The notes below the pieces were generated by a model, which worked only from the letters and a program-made list of their open reading frames with translations, searched no databases and had not been told where the DNA came from. The translations under genes were made by a program, and so were the position numbers. Positions 1 through 5,168 of a stretch of 5,168 bases of DNA are shown one piece after another. Source of the DNA: Flavobacteriaceae bacterium (GTDB lineage Bacteria > Bacteroidota > Bacteroidia > Flavobacteriales > Flavobacteriaceae); contig JAUYUF010000087.1 of assembly GCA_030694835.1 (NCBI GenBank), positions 1-5,168 on the forward strand, given 5' to 3'. The stretch's first letter is position 1. Each line of letters opens with the position of its first letter.

Positions 1-3000
1 CCAAGAAAAAGAAATAACTGAAAAATTAAGACAAAGTGAGCAACTTTTTATGGAGGCTCAAGCTGTTGCAAAATATGGCAATTGGCATATAGATTATAAA
101 ACAAATTTAATTGCCAGAAGTAAAGAAATATTTAAAATTATTGGAATTAATGAAGATGAATTTAAACCAACTTTTGAGGCTTTTACTAAACTTGTTCATA
201 AAGATGATTTAACTGAATATAAACAAGTATTTAATAAATCGTTAAAAGATCAAGAATCTTACGAACATACTTTTAGAATTTTAACTCCCAATGGTGAAAC
301 TAAATATATTTTAGAAAAAGGATATACTTTTTTTAACGAAAAAAATGAACCATTAAGAACTGTAGGTACTGCTCAAGATATTACAGAAAATTATATAGCA
401 GAAATTAAATTACAAGAAAGTAAATTACAATACCAGGTTTTATTTGACAGTGCTCCTATTGCATTATTTGAAGAAGATTTTACGCAGGTTATTAAAAAAT
501 TATATGAGTTAGGTGCCAGAGCTGAAAATATCAATCAACTCTTAGAAGATCCAAATTTATTGCAGCAATGCCTTCAGCTTGTTTTTGTAAACAACGTTAA
601 CCAAGAGGCCTTAAAATTATATAAAGCAGAAAGTAAAGAACATTTTCATCAATCATTACCCAATTTATTCACAAAACATTCCATCGGAATTGTTAAAAAT
701 ATTTTTATTGACATCACTCAAGGAAAATCTGAAGGTGCTTTTGAAACTACCTTAAGAAAAGTTGACGGAGAATTATTTCATGCATTAGTTCGTTTTGCAG
801 TTTTAAAATATAAAAAAGAATCTGGCAAACTCATATTTTCTGTAGAAAATATTACACTTCGAAAAAAATTATTGGCAGAAATTGAAGAGCAACAATTAAA
901 TTTAAATCAAGCGCAACAAATTGCACTAATTGGTAGTTTTACGTTAAATCATGAAGGTAATAGTATTGTTAGAACCGATGAGTTTTATCGTATTTTTGAA
1001 ACTACTCCTGAGGAATTACCTTCTCGAGAGGAATCTTTTCTAAGTTATGTACATCCAGAAGATTCTGAACAATTAATAAAAACTTTTCACGATTCAATTA
1101 AAAAAAACATTCCTTATGAAATGCAATATCGCATTATAACTGGAAAAGGTAATTTAAAATATATTCTTGAAAAAGGTAATACTTATCTAAATGATAAAGG
1201 TAACCCAAATAAAACAATAGGTACTTTACAAGACATTACTGAGAAAAAAAATGCCTTAAAAAAAATTGAAGAAGCTCATAATGTTATTATCAACAGCAAT
1301 TCAATTGCGATAGTTTGGGAAAATTTACCAACGTGGCCCATTAAATATGTATCAGAAAATATTGAACGTATTTTGGGTTATACAGCACATGAAATGACGG
1401 ATGAAATCATTCATTTCTCAAAAATCATGCATCCTGATGAACTAGAAATGGTTAATGAAGAAACTTTCTCCTATTTAAACAATTCAGAAATAGATGATTA
1501 CACATTAGCTCCCTATAGAGTTTACGCCAAAAATGGTAAAATATGCTGGGTAGTTGAACGAACTAATGTTATCAGAAATGAAAAAGGGGAAGCAATAGAA
1601 TTACGTGGATTTATTGATGATGTAACAGAACAACATCAATTAGAAAGTGCTATAAATACTATTTTAGGTTCCGTTTCAAAAGTTACAGGAAACGAATACT
1701 TGAGAGAAATTACAATTCAATTATCCAATGTTTTAGGAGCCGATTATACTTTTATTGGATTAAATAAAATTGATAATCCTTTAATTATAAGCACTCTATT
1801 CAATTGTTATAAAGGTGAAATTGTTGATAATTTTTCATATGATTTAAAAGGAACACCTTGTTCAGATGTTTTAAATCTAGATGCATGCAGTTTTGAAAAA
1901 GGAATTGCCCAATTATATCCTGAAGATTTGTTGTTAACAGAAATGGGGATTGAAGGCTATGTTGGAGTTCCGTTAATCGACAGCACTAATAATCCTATCG
2001 GAATTATGGTAGGGCTTTATAAAAATCCTATTGAAAATATTCCTTTTGCCGAAGCTATTATTCAACTTTTTTCTACCAGAACAAGTGCCGAACTAGAACG
2101 TTTAAGAACAGAAGATAAACTTAAAGAAACTGAAGTAGCATTTAACAAGCAATTGCAAAAATTAAATTTTGCCATTGATGCTGTTAGAGATGTCGTTTTT
2201 ATGACCGATATAAATGGAATATTTACGTATGTTAATGAAGCATTTACGCATTTATATGGTTATCCACCAGAAGAATTAATAGGAAAAGTAACTCCTCGTA
2301 TCTTAAAAAGTGGTGTACTTTCAGAAAATGATTATAAACTTTTATGGTCTACAATTTACAATAAACGGCCATTTAATCTCAATATAAAAAATAAGCACAA
2401 AAATGGACATTTAATTGATATAGAAATTTCATTAAGTGCTATTACCAATGATAATGAACAAATTATTGGTTTTGTTGCCATACAACGTGATATTACTGAA
2501 AAAATCAAACAAAAACAATTACTTGAACAATCTGAAAAAAAATACCGCGATTTATTTGAAAAATCTGAGGATGCTACCTTATTAATCAAAAACAACTTAT
2601 TTGTTGATTGTAATATAGCAACTCTTAAAATGTTGAATTTTAAAGGTGTTAAAGAAGATTTTTTAAATGTCCACCCATCAAAACTTTCTCCATTAAAACA
2701 ACCAGACGGAAGATTATCTTTAGAAAAAGCAGATGAAATGATGAGTATTGCCCTTAAAAAAGGCTCCAATAAATTTGAATGGGTACACATCAAAAATAAT
2801 AATGAAGAATTTTATGCAGAAGTTACCTTAACTAAAATAGTTTCTGAAACCGATGATTTTATTCATTGTGTTTGGCGGGATATTACAGAAAGCAAAATTG
2901 CAGAAGAACAATTAAAAGCAAGTGAAGCAGAAGGTTGGTCATTATTTGAAGAAGCTCCCTACCCTATTTGGATTGAAGATTTTTCAATAATTAAGCAATC

Positions 3001-5168
3001 CTTTGATAAATTAAGAAAAGAAGGCATCACTGATTTGCGGAAATACCTTGATGAAAACCCACAAAAAATAGAAGAATTTGCTCAAGATGTAGTAGTTATA
3101 AGAGTTAATAAAAGAAGTTTATCATTTTATAATGTTGCATCAGAATCCGAATTAATTAGACATATTTCAGAATTTTTTATACCAGAATCTTACCAAGTTT
3201 TTAAAGAAGAGCTGATTGCACTTTTTGAAGGAAAAACAAACTTTACTTCTGAAATTCCTATCAGAAAATTAAATGGTCAAATTGTCTATTTAATAATAAC
3301 CTTATCAATACCAGATATTTATGTAAACACTTTAGAAAAAGTTATCATCTCATTTGTCGATGTAACTGAACAGAAAAGAAATGAAAAAACAAAAGAAGTT
3401 TTATTAAATATCACCAAACAGATTTCTGAAGTAGCTTCTATTGAGGCTTTTAGTGTTATTGTTAAAAATGAATTAGGTCATTTGTTAGATACCTCCAATT
3501 TTTATTTAGCACTTTATAATAAAGATAAAGACACAATTTCAATTCCATATTTTGCAGATGATTTAGATGATGAATTTGGCGACAACAATGAATTTGACGG
3601 AGAAGGAACCTTAACAGCTTATATAATAAAAAACAGAAAACCTTTATTGGCTACAATTGAAATTTTTAAAAATCTAGAAAAATTAGGACATATAAAATTA
3701 GTTGGTTCAAATGCTCAGGTTTGGTTAGGAGTTCCGTTATTTGTTAAAAATGAAGTTATTGGAGCTATCGCAGTACAATCATATACAAATCCAAATGCTT
3801 ATACTAACAATGATCTAAAAATATTAGAAATTGTTTCAGAACAAATTGCTATTGCTATTGAACGGATTCAACATCAAAATACAATCAAAGAAAATGAAGA
3901 AAAATTCAGAAATATCTTTGAACTTTCTCCAGATATGGTTAATTTAATAAATCAAGAAGGAATTGTTTTAGATTGTAATGACCAAGTTATAAAACAGTTG
4001 GGATATCAATCTAAAGATGAAATAATTGGCAAACATCTCTCTCATTTTTTTGGAGATTTTAAACCAGATGCAGCTCAACATTTATTCAATTCTATTTTAA
4101 ATGAAGGTTTTTTAATTAATGAAGAGTTTTTATTAAGGCGCAAAGATGGTTCTGAATTTTCTGCAGAATTATCATCATCATTATTAAAAATAGATTCAAG
4201 AGAAAATAAAAGAATTGTTAGTATTGTACGTGATATTACTTTACGTAAACAGTACGAACTTGAAATTACCAATGCATTAGAAAAAGCAAGAGAAACAGAT
4301 CATTTAAAATCTTCGTTTTTAGCCAATATGAGTCATGAAATTAGAACACCAATGAATGGAATTATTGGTTTTGCTGAAATGCTTCAAAATAATCATTTAG
4401 ATGAGGTAAAAAGAGGTTTTTATGCTAATATTATTATGAATAGCAGCAGACAGTTATTATCCATTATCAATGATGTGTTAGATATGTCAACTATTGAAGC
4501 CGGATTGGTAGAAATTAAAATGGCACCTGTTTCAATTAATAATATGTTGAATGAACTCAATGAGTTTTTCCTTCAAAAATCTAATGAAAAACAGTTGAAA
4601 TTAACTTGTGAGTTAACATTAAATGATGAATTATCTGTAATAAAAACAGATCAAACAAAGGTTCAACAAGTTTTGACAAATTTTATTTCGAATGCTATAA
4701 AATTTACTAAAAAAGGTGGAGTTTCTTTTGGATATACATTTAAAGATGATTTCCTAGAATTTTATGTAACTGATACTGGAATTGGTATTGACAAAAAACT
4801 TCACAACGAAGTTTTTGAAAGATTCCGTCAAGTTAACATGGAATATACTCGGGAAACTATTGGTAATGGTTTAGGATTATCAATCTCTAAAAAATTGGTA
4901 GAATTATTAGGCGGTGAGATTTGGTTAGAATCTGAACCTAATAAAGGAAGTACTTTTTATTTCACTATTCCATATCAACACGATGTATTAGAAAAAATTT
5001 CAGAAGAAAATATTACAACAATTACTCATAAAGCTATGAATGAACAAATTACTATCTTATTAGCAGAAGATGAGGAATACAACAGAATTTTTATTGAAGA
5101 AATCTTAGATGATAAAAACTTCACTATTTTAACCGCTGAAAATGGCGTTGAAGCTGTTGATATTGCTA
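1..5168 (+). CDS. Multi-PAS/GAF hybrid sensor histidine kinase, partial at both ends
   Basis: One uninterrupted reading frame (codons from base 2) spans the window: 1722 codons without a stop, start and stop codons both outside. The translation shows eight PAS domains, two GAF domains, a HisKA dimerisation domain with the phospho-accepting histidine in SHEIRTP (His1445), an HATPase_c domain with N, G1, F and G2 boxes, and the beginning of a receiver domain. Hybrid kinases of this type autophosphorylate on histidine and pass the phosphate to a receiver aspartate. No membrane segment is visible, so the seen part should be cytoplasmic. The first residues (QEKEITEKLRQSEQLF) look like the helical linker that usually precedes a PAS domain, so more sensor domains may lie upstream. 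The signal, the partner regulator and the target genes cannot be read from the window. Codon use is uniformly AT-rich throughout, with no sign of a foreign insert or frameshift. The kinase class is near certain; the specific role is unknown. Confidence 0.97.
47..388 (+). other. PAS1 domain (PAS_3-like), residues ~16-129
   Basis: The domain begins LFMEAQAVAKYGNWHID, the usual opening of PAS_3-type sensor domains (a helix, then a G-x-W strand). It continues with LVHKDDLTEY, which matches the common HPDD motif except that Lys replaces Pro, and ends with KYILEKG and GTAQDITE (Asp126-Glu129), the standard exit into a signalling helix. It is probably a ligand-sensing or dimerising module, but no cofactor residue is recognisable. 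The ATG at base 50 (Met17) falls inside the opening helix and is not a plausible start. The C-terminal half closely resembles that of PAS3. Confidence 0.85.
260..388 (+). repeat. Internal repeat copy A (C-terminal third of PAS1)
   Basis: These 43 codons (from Tyr87) align without gaps to the 43 codons at 1115-1243 (from Tyr372), with 25 identical residues by my count. The best-kept part is KYILEKG plus the GT-x-QDITE exit. At DNA level the 27 bases from 302 and from 1157 agree at 23 positions. This is a coding repeat from domain duplication, not a mobile or regulatory repeat. Confidence 0.8.
431..871 (+). other. PAS2 domain with helical insert, residues ~144-290
   Basis: This opens YQVLFDSAPIALFEEDFTQV, then has a mostly helical stretch of about 40 residues (roughly 160-200) before the strand VFVNNVNQEALKLYKAE that normally follows almost directly in a PAS fold. 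The domain closes with SVENITLRKK (Asn283-Ile-Thr), a weaker form of the DIT exit motif with Asn in place of Asp. The 'F-E-x-A-P-x-x-x-x-x-E-D-F' opening followed by an insert is a PAS variant I recall from other sensor kinases and signalling proteins. PAS7 is a second copy of the same type. The ligand is unknown. Confidence 0.75.
899..1243 (+). other. PAS3 domain (PAS_3-like), residues ~300-414
   Basis: The domain starts LNQAQQIALIGSFTLNHEGN, a PAS_3-style opening. It contains YVHPEDSEQL (HPDD-type motif), then YILEKGNTYLNDKGNP, and ends GTLQDITE (Asp411-Glu414). Its last 43 residues match PAS1 at 25 positions without gaps, which suggests domain duplication inside the gene. It is tied to PAS4 by a short charged helix (KKNALKKIEEAH). 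Confidence 0.86.
1115..1243 (+). repeat. Internal repeat copy B (C-terminal third of PAS3)
   Basis: This is the partner of the copy at 260-388: same length, no gaps, 25 of 43 residues identical. Divergence is spread over the whole stretch and includes synonymous changes, which argues for an old duplication rather than recent recombination. Confidence 0.8.
1274..1636 (+). other. PAS4 domain (PAS_3-like), residues ~425-545
   Basis: The recognisable core is W-E-N-x-x-x-W-P-I-K-Y-V-S-E-N (Trp439 to Asn453) followed by ERILGYTAHEM, a motif set seen in a subclass of PAS domains where a tryptophan-proline pair precedes the 'YVSEN' strand. IMHPDELEMV supplies the HPDE motif, RVYAKNGKICWVVERT the central sheet, and GFIDDVTEQ (Asp540-Glu543) the exit. 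It leads directly into the helix that opens GAF1. No cofactor-binding residue is evident. Confidence 0.82.
1637..2104 (+). other. GAF1 domain with GTPC motif, residues ~546-701
   Basis: After a helix (LESAINTILGSVSKVTGNEY) comes a GAF-type sensor fold: IQLSNVLGADYTFIGL, then YDLKGTPCSDV, a second cysteine in LDACSF, IAQLYPEDLLLTEMG and EGYVGVPLIDSTNNPIGIM. The GTPC...C...(F/Y)P-x-D...Y-x-G-x-PL order is characteristic of a GAF subfamily common in hybrid kinases. Cys620 and Cys629 sit at the two cysteine positions I recall as usual for that subfamily. GAF domains generally bind small molecules or mediate dimerisation; nothing here tells which ligand is bound, and it lacks features of a phytochrome bilin site. 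A charged helix (ELERLRTEDKLKETEVAF) joins it to PAS5. Confidence 0.85.
2159..2500 (+). other. PAS5 domain, residues ~720-833
   Basis: This is a textbook PAS domain. It reads KLNFAIDAVRDVVFMTDING, then IFTYVNEAFTHLYGYPPEELIGK, followed by TPRILKSGVLSENDYKLLW, which matches the 'NPRILKSG' segment typical of PAS domains in hybrid kinases and diguanylate cyclases. The KNGHLIDIEISLSAI sheet and the RDITEK exit (Asp830) complete it. It follows GAF1 across a coiled-coil-like linker and is followed by another helix (KQKQLLEQSEKKY) into PAS6. Confidence 0.92.
2543..2890 (+). other. PAS6 domain (QPDG type), residues ~848-963
   Basis: The domain opens YRDLFEKSEDATLLIKNN, then FVDCNIATLKMLNF. Its centre is SPLKQPDGRLSLEKADEMM (from Ser896), followed by FEWVHIKNN and FYAEVTLTKI, and it ends VWRDITE (Asp960). 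The 'DCN...A', 'SP..QPDG..S.EKA.EM' and 'FEW.H' series marks a well-known PAS subclass in environmental sensor kinases and cyclases. The ligand of that subclass is not something I can state. Confidence 0.88.
2930..3370 (+). other. PAS7 domain with helical insert, residues ~977-1123
   Basis: This has the same layout as PAS2. EGWSLFEEAPYPIWIEDFS opens it, a helical insert of about 40 residues follows (FDKLRKEGITDLRKYLDENP and onward), and the PAS fold resumes at VVVIRVNKRSLSFYNVASES. It ends FVDVTEQK (Asp1120-Glu1123). Inside the insert, the G-I-T-D-L-R-K-Y-L wording is closer to what I recall as the family norm than the equivalent stretch of PAS2. It passes straight into the helix that opens GAF2. 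Confidence 0.8.
3389..3868 (+). other. GAF2 domain, residues ~1130-1289
   Basis: The order is a helical opening (KEVLLNITKQISEVASIEAF), then LLDTSNFYLALYNKDKDTIS, IPYFADDLDD, GTLTAYIIKNRKPLL, WLGVPLFVKNEVIGAIAVQS and the closing helix LKILEIVSEQIAIAIERIQ. This is the NFY-x-ALY / TLT-x-Y-I-I / W-x-G-V-P-L type of GAF domain, which differs clearly from GAF1 and lacks its two cysteines. That suggests the two GAF domains did not arise by a recent duplication and may sense different things. An acidic stretch (DDLDDEFGDNNEFDGEG) precedes the TLT motif. Confidence 0.88.
3893..4243 (+). other. PAS8 domain, residues ~1298-1414
   Basis: This last sensor module before the kinase core reads EEKFRNIFELSPDMVNLIN, EGIVLDCNDQVIKQLGYQ, DEIIGKHLSHFF, a helix (AAQHLFNSILNEG), LRRKDGSEFSAELSSSLL, and ends IVRDITLRK (Asp1411). 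A charged helix (QYELEITNALEKARETDHLK) of roughly 20 residues then joins it to HisKA. Such signalling helices transmit rotation or register changes from PAS dimers to the kinase dimer, so this PAS is the most direct input to catalysis (inference from the family). Confidence 0.9.
4292..4495 (+). other. HisKA dimerisation/phosphoacceptor domain, residues ~1431-1498
   Basis: The H-box reads SSFLANMSHEIRTPMNG, with the phospho-accepting His1445 at bases 4334-4336. Glu1446 and Thr1449 form the E-x-x-T motif that in HisKA kinases assists phosphotransfer and phosphatase activity, and Pro1450 is the usual helix-bending proline. The second helix of the hairpin is seen as NIIMNSSRQLLSIINDVLDMSTIEAG. 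All key residues are present, so the domain should be active. Confidence 0.97.
4526..4975 (+). other. HATPase_c catalytic domain, residues ~1509-1658
   Basis: This ATP-binding kinase domain has all four expected boxes: N box QQVLTNFISNAIKFT (Asn1560 and Asn1564), G1 box DTGIGI (Asp1591), F box VFERFRQV (from Val1604), and G2 box GNGLGLSISKK (Gly1621-Leu1626). It closes GSTFYFTIPY. It transfers the ATP gamma-phosphate to His1445. The G2 box has Asn where many hybrid kinases have Thr (GTGLGL); I take this as normal family variation. About 25 linker residues separate it from the receiver domain. Confidence 0.97.
5048..5168 (+). other. Receiver (REC) domain, N-terminal third only, cut by window end
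   Basis: The translation ITILLAEDEEYNRIFIEEIL starts at residue 1683. Glu1689 and Asp1690 are the acidic pair that binds magnesium in receiver domains, and TILTAENGVEAVDIA matches the usual second strand and helix. The phospho-accepting aspartate is expected about 45 residues after the acidic pair, that is a dozen or so residues past the window, so its presence cannot be confirmed. The domain makes this a hybrid kinase; the final partner (an HPt protein, or a further fused output domain) is not visible. Confidence 0.92.

Noticed and set aside
50..52. ATG near the window start as a possible start codon of the gene.
   Set aside because: The frame is open upstream and the preceding residues form the normal helix leading into PAS1. 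No ribosome-binding or promoter-like context is seen, and starting here would cut into the domain's first helix.
848..856. NIT instead of DIT at the end of PAS2, as a sign of a broken domain.
   Set aside because: The flanking sequence (SVENITLRKK) and the distance to the next module are normal, so this looks like ordinary variation of the exit motif.
302..1183. Direct DNA repeat of 27 bases (302-328 and 1157-1183) as a possible recombination or attachment site.
   Set aside because: It encodes the same conserved PAS strand in both places and the similarity extends as protein homology, so duplication of a coding domain explains it.
2356..2793. Antisense open frame of about 145 codons on the - strand.
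   Set aside because: It lies opposite the well-supported PAS5/PAS6 coding frame, begins only with a TTG, and its translation (rich in Ser, Phe, Ile, Leu and Cys) resembles no family. It is what an AT-rich lysine/glutamate gene gives on its complement.
4075..4272. Antisense open frame of about 65 codons on the - strand.
   Set aside because: It is opposite PAS8, starts with TTG, and has no recognisable domain or ribosome site. The sense strand has clear PAS motifs here.
4862..4879. GNGLGL in place of the common GTGLGL in the ATP lid, as a possible loss of kinase activity.
   Set aside because: The glycines and leucines that matter are kept, all other boxes are intact, and this position varies among active kinases.

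Overview
The window lies entirely inside one very large protein-coding gene on the + strand. The frame whose codons start at base 2 is open from end to end: 1722 complete codons (bases 2-5167) with no stop. Neither the true start codon nor the stop codon is present. Residue numbers below count from the first complete codon of the window, so residue n begins at base 3n-1. There is no intergenic DNA, and I see no RNA gene, promoter, terminator, insertion sequence or CRISPR array.

The product is a hybrid sensor histidine kinase with an exceptionally long chain of sensory domains. The order read from the translation is: end of an upstream linker, PAS1, PAS2 (with a helical insert), PAS3, PAS4, GAF1, PAS5, PAS6, PAS7 (with the same kind of insert), GAF2, PAS8, a short helical linker, HisKA with phospho-accepting His1445, an HATPase_c domain, and the first ~40 residues of a receiver (REC) domain cut by the window end. 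No transmembrane segment is visible, so this part of the protein looks cytoplasmic. The expected chemistry is: signals sensed by the PAS/GAF chain control autophosphorylation of His1445, and the phosphate then passes to an aspartate in the REC domain just past the window.

The organism is probably a Bacteroidota member, most likely a Flavobacteriia-type bacterium. The DNA is strongly AT-rich (roughly 30% G+C by eye) with codons dominated by AAA, GAA, TTA, ATT and AAT. The kinase core also carries wording common in Bacteroidota hybrid kinases, such as an ATP-lid region ending in GNGLGLSISKKLVELLGG followed by GSTFYFTIPY. This assignment is inference from composition and motif style.

Nothing here is clearly a new biological system. 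The points that merit attention are the length and order of the sensor chain, the near-constant spacing of its modules (about 129 residues for a plain PAS, 157-160 for an insert-type PAS, 290-291 for a GAF plus the following PAS), two copies of an insert-bearing PAS type, and a close internal repeat between PAS1 and PAS3.
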